Shown here piece after piece: positions 26,325 through 36,214 of a stretch of DNA of 64,000 bases (the stretch's first letter is position 1; each line of letters starts with the position of its first letter). Both the position numbers and the translations under genes were made by a program. Under the pieces are notes generated by a model. It ran no database searches. It had not been told where the DNA came from and was given only the letters and a program-made list of their open reading frames with translations. The stretch spans positions 62,001 to 126,000 of the forward strand of contig NZ_FNSV01000004.1 in NCBI RefSeq assembly GCF_900105905.1, read 5' to 3'. Source of the stretch: Rhodococcus koreensis. GTDB taxonomy: Bacteria; Actinomycetota; Actinomycetes; Mycobacteriales; Mycobacteriaceae.

Positions 26325-26577
26325 CACACATCAACTCCCAGGCGAGCGAGAATCGGACTCCAAATTGGTCCCACTCGCGGCCGTTACGTCCGAGATCGGG
26401 GACCAGACTGCACGTCGCGCCAGTGCGCGGAGGACGCCCCCATTCGGCCCAACCCTTCGCGCCTCACTTGTGCTGAACCGGCGCGATCACTCAATGAACT
26501 GGCACGCTCACGCGCGCATCGTGCACTGGATGTCGCCCCTGGACCTGCTGCCCGCCGGCAGTCTCACCGACCAGAGA

Positions 26578-27693
26578 CTACGACAGGCCCAGTTGCGCCA
26601 ACAGTTCCTCTGTCCGACCCAAGATCGCCTCGGCTTTCCTGTCAATCTCTTCAAACGCGTCATCAAGATCCCCCAAAGCCCGGACATCCGCGTACTTCCG
26701 AGCAATAGCCGCCTCGTACTGTTCGTTGAGCTCGTCCGGCGTGAGCTCGACGCCTTCTATCCCGACCTCGAATCCATCGCCTCGGGACGGAGAGAACTCT
26801 TCAGCTTTAGCCTCCCTTGCAGTGGGCCGAGGATCCAGCGACTCGGACCGAGTATGTCTCGATGAGGCGGCACCCGTCAGATGTGCAGCGACGATCGCCG
26901 CAACCGCTCTGCCCGACAGCCCGCGCCGATCGCGACGGACCGCAGCGAAATGTCCCCACTGATCGAAGCTCGGCAGCAGAGGGCCATCTTGGTTCTCCCG
27001 CAGAGCCGGCAGTGTTCCGTAGAACTCTGCGGTGCCGTCTGCATTCTCGTGACTTCTGATAAGACTTCGAGCGAGGACCCGGTTCGAGGGATAGCGATCA
27101 AAGAACGCTTGGAGCCGTGCCCATCGCAGATAGATCGCGACGGGACAGCGCTGAGGGTTGTCCCGTGCTGGGTGCAGCTGCAGGTCGTGCCCGCCGCCGA
27201 CCACCACGATCTTCCCGTCATACGTGACGTCACTGCGTTGCAGGTAGCCCACTTCATTCGCCGACACTCCGTTGATGCAGTGGAGCACAAGGAGTAAAGC
27301 GTCCCTCCGCCCAAACATGCCCTGCGGCCAACCGGAAGTCGGAAGCGCCACTATTGCACGGGTGGCGGCGCGAGTGAGATCGTCCCGTTTGGTTGCGCGT
27401 ACTGACAACACCTGACGGATTGCTCGCGCAGACCCGGGCGCTGGGTACCCAGTGGCGGTGTGTACCCAATTGATCGCTGCCACGCGTCGCCGTTGAGTCG
27501 CACGCGCTGCAGGATTTTCGTCGAGGAAGCTCGCAAGAGCGAGAGGATCTGCGGGCAATGCCACTGCTTGGAACGCTGCGCACCAATCAGCGAACAACGC
27601 CCAATCGTATCGATAGCCCGATCCCTGACCCTTATCGACAAACAGAGCAGAAACATTCTGCCCACCTGTGAATTCCGTCTGACCGTTCGTCAC
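26578..27693 (-). CDS. Tyrosine recombinase-like protein lacking catalytic residues
   Basis: The 371-residue protein aligns in its N-terminal 110 residues with the core-binding domain of the recombinase encoded next door (YRYDWALFADWCAAF versus YRQDWVRFASWCADR; INWVHTATGYPAPG versus INYWHRNSGLRVPG). In the catalytic region the box-I arginine is missing (LVLHCINGVSANEV) and no HxxR or terminal Tyr can be found; a glutamate-rich coiled-coil tail (DDAFEEIDRKAEAIL) replaces it. It probably binds DNA without recombining, as an accessory subunit or directionality factor. The gene lies downstream of 27830-28903 on the same strand. Confidence 0.6.
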   Translation of the reverse strand: MTNGQTEFTGGQNVSALFVDKGQGSGYRYDWALFADWCAAFQAVALPADPLALASFLDENPAARATQRRRVAAINWVHTATGYPAPGSARAIRQVLSVRATKRDDLTRAATRAIVALPTSGWPQGMFGRRDALLLVLHCINGVSANEVGYLQRSDVTYDGKIVVVGGGHDLQLHPARDNPQRCPVAIYLRWARLQAFFDRYPSNRVLARSLIRSHENADGTAEFYGTLPALRENQDGPLLPSFDQWGHFAAVRRDRRGLSGRAVAAIVAAHLTGAASSRHTRSESLDPRPTAREAKAEEFSPSRGDGFEVGIEGVELTPDELNEQYEAAIARKYADVRALGDLDDAFEEIDRKAEAILGRTEELLAQLGLS

Positions 27694-27829
27694 TGCTCAA
27701 GGTTAAGCAATCCGCGGCGACCAATCACGCTTCGGAGGCTTTGTGTCGCCATGAAGACTGCCCTCGACCAAAGCTGGTTCACTCGCTCGCAACACCGGGC
27801 GTGACCCCAGGTCGCCAAGTGCATATGGA

Positions 27830-28903
27830 TCACGACAACTGCGAAACGTCGAGGAGGCGCTCTGCAGTAGCACCGGCCCTCAATGACTGACCACCGACCC
27901 TGCTGACCACCTCGTCCGGATAGCCGGCGAGGGCTGCACGCCGCCGTATCGCAGCGTGAATCGCAGAGCCGGACAGCGTTGCCGCACTGATGTTGCCGTT
28001 CGCGCGTATTGCGCGGAACACAGGCACCCCGGGGTCGGGAACTATTGGCGGCGCGAAAGAGCAGACGTGGCTGTCGAACTCCTCATGCCCGCGAAGCAAC
28101 CGCATCACGCCCGGACGACCGGACTCGTGGAAATTTGCCACTACCTCCAGCCAACGCCGGTAGGCGCACGGAGCACACATCGCGTGATCCCGCGATAGCG
28201 GGACATGCTTGACGAAGTCGTCGTCGACGGTACCGTCATGCGATCCACCACACCGGACACGCAGATCGCCACGGCGAGAGAACGTTACATCGTCGACAGC
28301 TAGCATCGACAGTTCCGATCGCCGATACGCCCCCATGAACCCCAATAACAACAAGGCGCTGTCGCGGCGCTCCCGTGCGCGCTTGACCCAAGTCGTCGCG
28401 TCTCGACGACTCACATCGACAATTTCTTCGAGCTCACCGAAGCGAAGTGGGTACGCCCTCCTGGTTGGCCGTTCACCATTGTCCCTATAGATCCCGCGGA
28501 CACTCGAAACAGCGGCACTGACGCAAGCCGCCTCGCCCGGCACACGTAGTCCAGAATTGCGATGCCAGTAGTTGATGGACGCCACCCACCGGTTCAACGT
28601 CGCAATCGAATACATCCGATCACCGGCCCCGGAACGTCTCGCCGCGTTCTCCCTTACATACTCTGCGACCACCTCTGGATCTGCGGGCATCATCGAAATC
28701 CCACGGTCCGCACACCAACTCGCGAATCTGACCCAGTCCTGCCGATAGTTGCGCGCAGTGCTGGCGGAATGCAACCGGTAGAGATCAGCCACGATACGAG
28801 CGTCAACTCCCGGCAACGACTCCGATACGCCAACCGAGGAACGCGCGCGACTCCCCTCTGCAGATGGATGCTTCGATGGGAGTGGCGTGTCTTGATGACT
28901 CAC
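27830..28903 (-). pseudogene. Tyrosine recombinase, C-terminally truncated
   Basis: From GTG 28903 the protein has a core-binding domain (ARIVADLYRLHSASTARNY) and the catalytic domain with box-I Arg in GFMGAYRRSELSML and box-II Arg in GGQSLRAGATAE. The sequence ends at LLDVSQLS, where family members continue with the GH...Y segment, so the nucleophilic Tyr is absent. The frame upstream of 28903 enters the palindrome array and is not coding. It is either a broken integrase or, less likely, a protein that needs a partner. The intact and degenerate recombinases form one unit. Confidence 0.65.
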
Positions 28904-28997
28904 GTGGACATCATTGCAGGCGAAGGTGTCAGTTTCGAGAATTCTCGGCGCGCGGCGACTCGGTAGGCACCCCGCCAGCGGACGGCCGTGGAGGTTC

Positions 28998-29180
28998 GTG
29001 ATGCACGGTGCATCACCAACGGAAGACCATGGAGGTTCGTGATGCACGGTGCATCACCAACGGAAGACCATGGAGGTTGGTGATGCACGGTGCATCACCA
29101 ACGGAAGACCATGGAGGTTCGTGATGCACGGTGCATCACCAACGGAAGACCATGGAGGTTCGTGATGCACGGTGCATCAC
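28998..29180. repeat. Five palindromes in 41-bp tandem repeats
   Basis: Exact GTGATGCACGGTGCATCAC copies start at 28998, 29039, 29080, 29121 and 29162, each followed by the same CAACGGAAGACCATGGAGGTT-type spacer, giving an exact 41-bp period. Confidence 0.95.
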
Positions 29181-29359
29181 CACCAGCTTCGACTCACCCC
29201 CTAATCAGACGGCGCGGCAGCTGAGATTGAAGCCACCACGACACCATGCTGCGGGCGCATCGGCAGAAGTGTCCGCGTACATGCCTTTGCCGTCGGCGCC
29301 GGCTCAGCCGCCAACGTCATCGCCCTCGCGGTCAGACCCAGGGCCCCGACCCCCGTGTC

Positions 29360-29438
29360 GTGATGCACCGTGCATCACGCGGGAGTTGGGTGATGCACCG
29401 TGCATCACGCGGGAGTTGGGTGATGCACCGTGCATCAC
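29360..29438. repeat. Three palindromes in 30-bp tandem repeats
   Basis: The palindrome in the C-centred orientation (GTGATGCACCGTGCATCAC) starts at 29360, 29390 and 29420, period 30 bp. A degenerate half copy follows near 29447. Confidence 0.95.
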
Positions 29439-30009
29439 GCGGAAGTTGATGATGCACTGCACGGTAGGGAGGTTGGCGGATTCGAGCAGCCTCTCCGGCG
29501 AGCTGTTGCCCTTTCGCGGGCGTGAAGATACATATACCCTGTGGGAAGTGCTCTGACCTGCACACTCTCTGCCGTGTTGAATTCGAGGATGTTATTAGCG
29601 TGGGTCTAGTAACGAACCGAGGAAGCGACTGGGCGCGGGTCAGGTTGTTCTCGGAGTAACTGCAGTAGGTCGGCCTGCGCCCGTCCTCGATCGAGGAGGC
29701 GCAACCGGTGCAGGCCCGGATGCGATCACTACAGCACCCTCCTGACCTGCCATTTTAAGGTCCGCGGGAACTCAACTTCCTTGCTAGAACGCTCCGCGAG
29801 ACGTTTCCATGCCCCTCCCCCGGCGAGTGAGTAGCCCCTCGATTGCCGGCCGAACACTGCTCACCTGCACCTTTGGACCGTTGCCCCTGGAGAACCCCGT
29901 TCCGCAGGCTTCGACCCGACCAAAGGAACGCCAACGCAGCTCGTCGGGACTCGAAGGTCGTCCAGTCTTGGAGCCAAATACCCGTCCATAGTTACGTCAA
30001 GTGACGAAA
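29439..30009. other. Gap with no supported gene
   Basis: No coding feature or additional palindrome was recognised here. Confidence 0.35.
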
Positions 30010-30471
30010 TTAGCTTAAGGTGCAAGGAAGGATAATAGCTCGGTCCTCGCCTTCCTCATCGGGCATGAAGTTGCGGTCGCAATGCACCTCACCGCGACCT
30101 CCTTCTAACAGCACCACCTCCATCACATCTTTTGGAATGACCGTCTGTATGGCCTTGCGTATGGCCTTAAGCAAGGTGTTGTCAATGTTCTCGTGGAAGT
30201 CGGACGCAGAAGGCAATCGTGAATCGGGGTTGCCTCTTTCCGGCGAGAGTGAAACGGTCATCAACTGCCAGGCCAGGCCCTCCCCCAGCCTGAGATCTCC
30301 GGCCTCAAGCCCCGAATGCATTCTCTGAGAGTGAATTTCACCCCAGTGAGGACGCAGAGCAGGAACCGACCTGACGCCTAACCGCCGTGCGACAGAGCCT
30401 TCACAACTGCTGTCACGAGAACGCTTCCGCAAGTGCCTCACCACGGTCCGACCCCTGCTTGGAACCCGCAA
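30010..30471 (-). CDS. Hypothetical protein
   Basis: This frame of up to 153 residues has protein-like composition in its C-terminal half (DFHENIDNTLLKAIRKAIQ, VIPKDVMEVVLLEGG, NFMPDEEGEDRAIILP). The N-terminal 50 residues are Arg-rich and doubtful; a start at ATG 30321 would give about 103 residues. No domain is recognised. It is transcribed away from the first par operon. Confidence 0.4.
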   Translation of the reverse strand: MRVPSRGRTVVRHLRKRSRDSSCEGSVARRLGVRSVPALRPHWGEIHSQRMHSGLEAGDLRLGEGLAWQLMTVSLSPERGNPDSRLPSASDFHENIDNTLLKAIRKAIQTVIPKDVMEVVLLEGGRGEVHCDRNFMPDEEGEDRAIILPCTLS

Positions 30472-30964
30472 ACTCGCCTCCCCTGCAGCAGATCTGCGCT
30501 CGTCAGCGAACCCAACTCACCCGTCCACGGCCCACTTTCAGTCCAATCGGTAAGCACCGAATATGACTCTGACATGCATGTATGTCTACGACACTAGGTA
30601 TGGCCTTAGCGACGCCCGTAACTGCTGCAGTATGACAGATCGTCGCATGGATCTACGTATAGATCGGTGCTACTACCTTTTCAATTGCCAGCTCTAGCAC
30701 CGCGATCAGACTCATTGCTACTACCCTCACATTCACCGTGTGCATGATCATCGCCTCGACCAAGCACACAACAGTTGGCAAGGTCTGCAACATGAACCAT
30801 TCCCAGGGGCGGGAACACGGCCGGTGACATCGCCTTCTCAACCGCTCTTGAACAGGCCCGCTGTATCGCCTTAGCACAGGCTGGACTCACGACGTCTTAC
30901 ACCCCCATAGACAAGGGTGTGTCGTTGGCAATCTGACCGACCACGCAGCCGTACCGTGCTAAAC
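30472..30964. other. Upstream region of the first par operon
   Basis: This is an AT-richer stretch of repeated GCTACTACC- and TATGGCCTTA-like words. Short frames exist on the minus strand but have no support. By position it could hold the promoter or centromere of the first par locus, but no clear iteron was found. Confidence 0.35.
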
Positions 30965-31891
30965 ATGTCGCCAACGCAGCCCACGCGCAGTCTGCTTGTC
31001 GCCAATCAAAAAGGCGGTGTCGGCAAGAGTTCGATCGTCGCCGCCCTCGCAGCCATGGTCGCGGCGGCGGGACTCCGAGTTCTCGTCATGGACGCGGACC
31101 AGCAGGCCAACGTCACATCGTCCGATCTAGGCGTTGAGGGGGATCGCGGGAGGGGCCTCAGCATGAGCCTCCAGTTCGCGCACCCCTTAGAACCCATCCG
31201 AGAGGTCCGGCCGAACCTCGATCTCATCCCCGGCGGTGCGGCGCTTGCAGTCATCGGCGCCATCGCCGCTGCCGCGGCCCAAACCGGGATGGATCTGACG
31301 GGCAACCTCGTCTCCACCCTGAACGACTTGCAGTCGGCCGAACACTACGACCTGATTCTGATCGATTCAGGCCCAGGCGATGCCCCACTCCTCGACGCAC
31401 TCCTGGGCACCGCGCGCTATCTTCTCGTACCGACCAGGGATGACGATGCAAGCCTGATCGGCGTGGAGTATCTCGCTGCCCGCTATCTGCGAGCGCGTGA
31501 GAATGGTTCCGTCATCCAACTGCTCGGTGTTGTGCTGTTCGACCTGAACCCGACCGCGACAGCGCGGAACCCTGAGGTGTTCAAGCAGGTTGAGGACCTG
31601 CTCGAAGGCAGCGGCGCCGCTCCCTTCGAGACGTTCATCCGGAACGATCGTGCCGCCGCGGTGGATCTCCGAAGCCGTCATCTAACTCCAAATGAGCTCG
31701 TCACCGTATCCGCTGAACAGGCAAAGACCCGTATCCAGCGACTCCGCGACAAGGACAAGAAACTCCTCGGACGGCGCCTGTGGTCCCGCGACCCCAACGG
31801 GCTCGCAAACGACTACCAAGCCCTCACCCGCGAGGTTCTCAGCCGCATAGCGGCTGCGGAAAAGAACGAAATCTCCGGGGGAGTGGCATGA
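30965..31891 (+). CDS. parA: ParA-type partition ATPase (first system)
   Basis: The 308-residue protein starts at ATG 30965. The deviant Walker A VANQKGGVGKSSIV is canonical, with signature Lys, and is followed by the A' motif VLVMDADQQANVT and Walker B LILIDSGPGD. The absence of an N-terminal helix-turn-helix places it with small type Ib-like ParAs. It forms nucleoid-bound gradients that move the plasmid with its centromere-binding partner. It overlaps the next gene by four bases (ATGA). Confidence 0.92.
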   Translation: MSPTQPTRSLLVANQKGGVGKSSIVAALAAMVAAAGLRVLVMDADQQANVTSSDLGVEGDRGRGLSMSLQFAHPLEPIREVRPNLDLIPGGAALAVIGAIAAAAAQTGMDLTGNLVSTLNDLQSAEHYDLILIDSGPGDAPLLDALLGTARYLLVPTRDDDASLIGVEYLAARYLRARENGSVIQLLGVVLFDLNPTATARNPEVFKQVEDLLEGSGAAPFETFIRNDRAAAVDLRSRHLTPNELVTVSAEQAKTRIQRLRDKDKKLLGRRLWSRDPNGLANDYQALTREVLSRIAAAEKNEISGGVA

Positions 31892-32625
31892 GTGCGAGAC
31901 GCAGGAAGGCAGCTTTCGATCCGGGCGCCCTCGGGAATCTCGACGAACTACTCCCCACCCTGAGCATCGTCACTGAACGCGACGCGCCGGCGCAAGAACC
32001 GCCACCCCCAAACCCCACCGACGACCAGGTCGACGCCGCACCCGAACCCACCGCGAAACCCTCACCCGAGGTGACGCCGAAGGTGTCGCCCGAGCACGCC
32101 GAGACAGACAATGCGTCACCAGACACCGAAGACCCGGCTCCGGAACCCACTCACCCTGCCCCCGAGACAACAAGATTCGTCGCCGCGCCCCGCAGAAAGC
32201 CCAAAACACGCAGCGACAGCAATCCCGCGCCGATACGGGTCGCGCCGCCGGAGGTCTACTTACCCCCCGCCGTGTACGCAGCATTACGCCAACTCACGCT
32301 CGAGGAGCGACAGCGCGACCGCGCCACCGCACGCCCCTACGGGCAAGTCGTTCTCGATGCCATTGAGACGCACGCTGGCGAACTGCTGCGCCACTGGAAC
32401 ACCGCGGAACCCCAGACAAGTACCGGACTCTTCAAGCGTCGCGAGACCAGTGCGCAGCCGCGTCGCCGTAGGCATAGCGAGATACAGGCGCGTGTGCCCC
32501 TGGGAGGCATCATCTCCTCCGATACCGCAACGCTCGATGCCCTCGTCGAAGAGTGGTCCGCCGGTAGCCGCAGCGCGCTGGTCGAACACGCACTTCGCCT
32601 GTATCTCAATGTGCGACCAGACTGA
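31888..32625 (+). CDS. Centromere-binding partner candidate of the first ParA
   Basis: This 245-residue protein starts inside the parA stop behind GGGGGAG. The N-terminus has FDPGALGNLDELLPTLSIV, followed by a Pro/Glu-rich disordered linker of about 80 residues. The C-terminal 130 residues have PPEVYLPPAVYAALRQLTLEERQRD and a terminal SRSALVEHALRLYLN, resembling a ribbon-helix-helix DNA-binding end. The layout fits a ParB/ParR-like adaptor rather than a HTH-type ParB. Assignment rests on the operon and the RHH-like tail. Confidence 0.65.
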   Translation: MSARRRKAAFDPGALGNLDELLPTLSIVTERDAPAQEPPPPNPTDDQVDAAPEPTAKPSPEVTPKVSPEHAETDNASPDTEDPAPEPTHPAPETTRFVAAPRRKPKTRSDSNPAPIRVAPPEVYLPPAVYAALRQLTLEERQRDRATARPYGQVVLDAIETHAGELLRHWNTAEPQTSTGLFKRRETSAQPRRRRHSEIQARVPLGGIISSDTATLDALVEEWSAGSRSALVEHALRLYLNVRPD

Positions 32626-32801
32626 GCACAACCGCACAATGTCAGGCCGCAGGCGGCGACGGTCCGTGCAGTGTCGAACCCGAATAGCGGACACAGCCGG
32701 AGCGACGACAACGGCCCTGGTCAGGCCGAACCACGTCGCCAGGGGAGAACACGGCCGCGGAAAAATCCGGTGTCGGCACTTCTGCCCGATACCGTGACGC
32801 A

Positions 32802-33002
32802 GTGACCGACATGAGGTTCTCCCGAGACACGATCGCGGGTCTCGCACTACTTCTCGTCGTCGGTCTTGCAGCGCTTACCCCCGGTGTCCATGTCTGGAAC
32901 GGGCAACACAGCCACGACACCAAAATGGCTACCGAAATCTCGCTCCTGATCCTTCTCCTCTTCGTCGGCAGCGCAACCACCTACGCGTGCCGCGGACTCT
33001 GA
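32802..33002 (+). CDS. Small two-helix membrane protein
   Basis: The 66-residue frame from GTG 32802 has two hydrophobic helices (TIAGLALLLVVGLAALTPGV and ISLLILLLFVGSATTYA) separated by a short polar loop with histidines. No family is recognised, and no strong ribosome site is visible. Confidence 0.5.
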   Translation: MTDMRFSRDTIAGLALLLVVGLAALTPGVHVWNGQHSHDTKMATEISLLILLLFVGSATTYACRGL

Positions 33003-33262
33003 ATCCGCTTCCGCCGATCAACACACGATTAGCTGGACCGTTCGACACGATCAACCCACGCAGGCCAACGCTGCAACGATCGCGACGACGAAACCCAGCG
33101 GGAAACCCTTTGTCCGCATCGACTGACTGGCGACCCGCCCGTAGCCCACGGCTGGCTCCGACAACCTCACATCCGAACGAACCATCGCCACGACCCGAGC
33201 CTGCACAAAGCCGCGCCCTCGTTCCTGCACACAACCGGCGGCTCGCCTGCACGCACCCTGCG

Positions 33263-33514
33263 TCACACCGCCTTACCAGGCTCCAACGGCTCAGAATCGG
33301 GCCCGATCGCGCGACCATCGTTGTAGGTCTCCGCGATCACTCTCAGTTGCGCTGCGAACGCCTCCTGAGTGAACTGCATCAGCGAATACGGCCGCCCGGT
33401 CTTGCGGCGTACAAGACGTACAGCGGCCCGGGCCAACGCGTGCAGATCATGGGTCACATTGACTGTGCTCGTCGCACGCGAAGGCCGCATATGCCGCTCA
33501 ACATCGTTCACCAC
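33263..33514 (-). CDS. Small ribbon-helix-helix-like protein in par operon
   Basis: The 83-residue protein starts at GTG 33514 with GGAGG nearby, 16 bases after the parA stop. The sequence RATSTVNVTHDLHALARAAVRLVRRK has the beta-strand/two-helix pattern of RHH DNA-binding proteins, and MQFTQEAFAAQLRVIAETYND extends the second helix. As the third gene of the parB-parA operon it may regulate the operon or assist partition. Confidence 0.6.
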   Translation of the reverse strand: MVNDVERHMRPSRATSTVNVTHDLHALARAAVRLVRRKTGRPYSLMQFTQEAFAAQLRVIAETYNDGRAIGPDSEPLEPGKAV

Positions 33515-33530
33515 AGGTGGCCTCCAGCCC

Positions 33531-34388
33531 CTAAGCGACCACTGCCCGTTGCCCGAACAGCCCCAGCTTCTGCATATGGGTCAGCGCAGCCCGGTAGTCG
33601 CTGGTGACCGTCTTTGCCCTGTAACCGTATATCGGCACCGGAACATAGTTCGTGTACGCCTCATCCACGATGCTCGCACGACGGATCGGCGGCGTAACCC
33701 TATCCGCATACTCGCTGAGCAGATCATCCATCTGCTCACGGTAGACGTCTCCAATCGGCGGCACCGCGCAAGGGACGATGGATAGCAACGGAACGTCGAC
33801 TCGGTAGGTCCGCTTGATCTTCCGCAGTTCCTGCTCCAACGCCGGGATGCCTTCGTTCTCCTTGCCGGAGGGCTTCGTGCACGTGATCAGGCCCCATGAA
33901 CCATGAGGCCCTTCCTCATCAACTGTGGTGGCAAGAATGCCAGCGATCACCAAAACGTTCAGGGAGCCGGGGGAGTCGATCAGGGTGACGTCGACCGGAT
34001 CCGCTTCCTCGAGGGCGTCACGCAGATGAAGCACACCACCTGTCACCGCAGGCAACTCCACGATCAACTTGTCGAGTGTGTCGCGCGCGGCGGGCACAAT
34101 CGTCAGGTTGGGGATCTCCTCGTATACGGGCTGGTCACCTTCGTCGTAGCCCCTAACCACCCGCGCTGGGCGCTCGACGTCCTTGATTGACGCGTTGCGC
34201 CGCAGCACGTCGGCGGCGGTCTTACCCGAAGCTTCCGGGTACCCGAGCCACGTGCTCGCGTTTGCCTGGCTATCCATGTCGAGAACTCGAACGCGGTATC
34301 CGTCCTGAGCGAGCAAAGTGGCGGTCGAGGTGACAGTCGTTGTTTTGCCGGCACTGCCGGACAGGGTTGCTACTGCGTAGGTAGCCAC
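33531..34388 (-). CDS. parA: ParA-family ATPase (second system) with non-canonical Walker A
   Basis: I start this 285-residue protein at GTG 34388 (MATYAVATLSGSAGKTTTV), with AAGGAG five bases upstream; ATG 34418 would add ten residues. The fold is ParA: DGYRVRVLDMDSQANAS, DVTLIDSPGS and GVLATT-like strands. The Walker A is SGSAGKTT, so the signature lysine of the ParA deviant motif (KGGxGKT) is replaced by Ser. It follows parB on the minus strand; the gap carries two copies of the 19-bp palindrome. Confidence 0.85.
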   Translation of the reverse strand: MATYAVATLSGSAGKTTTVTSTATLLAQDGYRVRVLDMDSQANASTWLGYPEASGKTAADVLRRNASIKDVERPARVVRGYDEGDQPVYEEIPNLTIVPAARDTLDKLIVELPAVTGGVLHLRDALEEADPVDVTLIDSPGSLNVLVIAGILATTVDEEGPHGSWGLITCTKPSGKENEGIPALEQELRKIKRTYRVDVPLLSIVPCAVPPIGDVYREQMDDLLSEYADRVTPPIRRASIVDEAYTNYVPVPIYGYRAKTVTSDYRAALTHMQKLGLFGQRAVVA

Positions 34389-34438
34389 GGGAACTCCTTG
34401 CGGTTGAATGTCGTGCATTGGATTGATGTCTGATTCGG

Positions 34439-34501
34439 GTGATGCACCGTGCATCACCCGGCGAAGCGATGTATGAACTTCGGTGATGCACCGTGCATCA
34501 C
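34439..34501. repeat. Two palindromes between parB and parA
   Basis: Exact copies (C-centred) lie at 34439-34457 and 34483-34501. Both extend to perfect 25-bp palindromes (34436-34460 and 34480-34504), and the second ends directly at the parB stop codon. The position suits an operator or parS site of the par operon. Confidence 0.95.
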
Positions 34502-34504
34502 CGA

Positions 34505-36118
34505 TCAGCCGGCGTCACGTAACTCGCGGCGCGCTGCATCGAGACGAGCTTCCTCCCACGCGGTCGGCCGGTACCCAGCGCGCTCGGACAGCAAGTCCAA
34601 GTACGTGAGGTCCGATGCCCCCCACTCCCGAGAGTCATTCGCTGCCGCAAGTTCGTAACCAGCGACCGCGCAGGCCCAGGCCATCTCAGTGCGGCGCTTC
34701 TCGTCGCCGTTCTCGGCGCTCACCCTGAACTCGGTCGCGTCAAGACCTTCCAGCCGCATATACGCCTGAGCCAGGCGCCACCCTTCCGCGCTCGTCGCTA
34801 ACGCGGAAACCCCGTAGGCGTATTGGTCGATGAAGTAGTTCACCAACTTCTCCCGCGGAGGAACCGAGGCTACAAGCCTCTTGCCCGCCTCGCGACGAGC
34901 CTTCTGTGCCGCCGTCCGTGCTTCCGCTTCCAATCTTGCGGCCGATTCGGTGGCATCCTCATCGGTCGGCTTGTCTTTTGCGTAGAAGACAAGCGTTCCC
35001 TGACCGGAGTCGATCGCGCCGACAACGTTTCCACTCGCAATATCGACATCGTTGACCTCAAACAGTCGATGCTCATGAAGAGCATCGCCGAACCGCTCGC
35101 GGGGATCCACAATCTCGAGACCCGCAGCCATCGCCTGCTCCCGCGACTTTCGCTCGGTCAACACACGTTCAGCGGCACGGGTCGGGCTCATTCCGCGATC
35201 GGACATTAGCGCGAACGCCGCGAGCTGCTCAGCACGACGGTCATCCGTGCCCTGAGTCGGGTCCACCTTCTTCTGCCAATTTCGAGCAGGACCGTAGGGG
35301 AGCGCCCCCGCCAGCGCCGCACCCTCGGCACCACGAATCGCATCCTCCGCAATCGCGGCCTGAATCTCAGGGGCGAGCAGTAGCATCGACAGCCGCCTCG
35401 ACACCGTCGCCTGGTCGACACCGAGCTTCTCGGCGATCGCACGCTGCGACAACCCCAGCTCGGAATACCGAGCGAACATCTGAGCCTCAGCCAGTTCCGA
35501 AAGGTCTTGACGACCAAGATTCTCCAGCGTCATGGCATCGAGGTCGCCGTGATCATCCATCACGGCGTCATCGATTACTGCAGGAATCGTTGTCAAACCG
35601 GCTGCGATGGCGGCCGCGCGACGACGGTGCCCATAGATGACCACATACTCGGCATCGTCGCCAATAGCGCGAGCGAGGTCGGGCCGCTGCGCGAGGAAGC
35701 CCGCGCGCGTTACCAGCAGCGCTGGAACCTTGATGCCATTTGCCCTGGCTCCATTGACCAGTTCATCCCATTTCGGGTCACCAGTCTGAGGCTTAGACCT
35801 GTCTGGGTCATTGAAGGGGTGAGGGGCGGTTTGGAGTACCGGAACCTGCACAACGGTCTGACCGTCGGCTGCAGCCAGTCCGACCAGCGCGGCGGTAATG
35901 CCGCCCGAGTCTGCATCACCGTTCGCCTGCGTCGTAGTTACATCACCGGAGGCGGCCGCCGCGAGTTCCTCACTCTCTTCGCCGCCAGCGAACTTTCGGA
36001 ACCGGCTCGCAGTCTTCCTGCCCGCCGGTTTGCGCGCGGCGGGCTTCCGCTTGGTCGCGGCCGGGCCGGCCGATGGACTGGCGGCCACAATTTCGGATGT
36101 CACTCCGGCGTTCATCAT
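34505..36118 (-). CDS. parB: ParB-family centromere-binding protein (second system)
   Basis: From ATG 36118 (MMNAGVTSEIVAA; GGAGG just upstream, ATG 36115 equally possible) the protein has about 537 residues. A Lys/Arg/Ala-rich N-terminus is followed by the ParB CTPase domain: ELVNGARANGIKVPALLVTR and YVVIYGHRRRAAAIAAG. The HTH domain follows (ENLGRQDLSELAEAQMF, LSQRAIAEKLGVDQATVSRRL). The C-terminal 200 residues are helical and unusually long for ParB. The gene is flanked by 21 palindromes upstream and two downstream, the likely cognate sites. Frames extending upstream of 36118 read through a palindrome and are not coding. Confidence 0.9.
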   Translation of the reverse strand: MMNAGVTSEIVAASPSAGPAATKRKPAARKPAGRKTASRFRKFAGGEESEELAAAASGDVTTTQANGDADSGGITAALVGLAAADGQTVVQVPVLQTAPHPFNDPDRSKPQTGDPKWDELVNGARANGIKVPALLVTRAGFLAQRPDLARAIGDDAEYVVIYGHRRRAAAIAAGLTTIPAVIDDAVMDDHGDLDAMTLENLGRQDLSELAEAQMFARYSELGLSQRAIAEKLGVDQATVSRRLSMLLLAPEIQAAIAEDAIRGAEGAALAGALPYGPARNWQKKVDPTQGTDDRRAEQLAAFALMSDRGMSPTRAAERVLTERKSREQAMAAGLEIVDPRERFGDALHEHRLFEVNDVDIASGNVVGAIDSGQGTLVFYAKDKPTDEDATESAARLEAEARTAAQKARREAGKRLVASVPPREKLVNYFIDQYAYGVSALATSAEGWRLAQAYMRLEGLDATEFRVSAENGDEKRRTEMAWACAVAGYELAAANDSREWGASDLTYLDLLSERAGYRPTAWEEARLDAARRELRDAG

Positions 36119-36214
36119 CCTCCATTCTCTGCGCATGCTTTGCATGTATTTAGATGGAGAGTACTGGGATCGAACTTCCTCCTTGGATATCTGCGGCGGC
36201 GTGTCGCATATCCG

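Noticed and set aside
28998..29438. Possible CRISPR array (regular repeats near 29 kb)
   Set aside because: Spacers are identical between repeats and the repeat is a perfect palindrome; no cas genes are present.
30653..30890. Small minus-strand frames upstream of parA
   Set aside because: No domain, ribosome site or conserved composition; probably non-coding control DNA.
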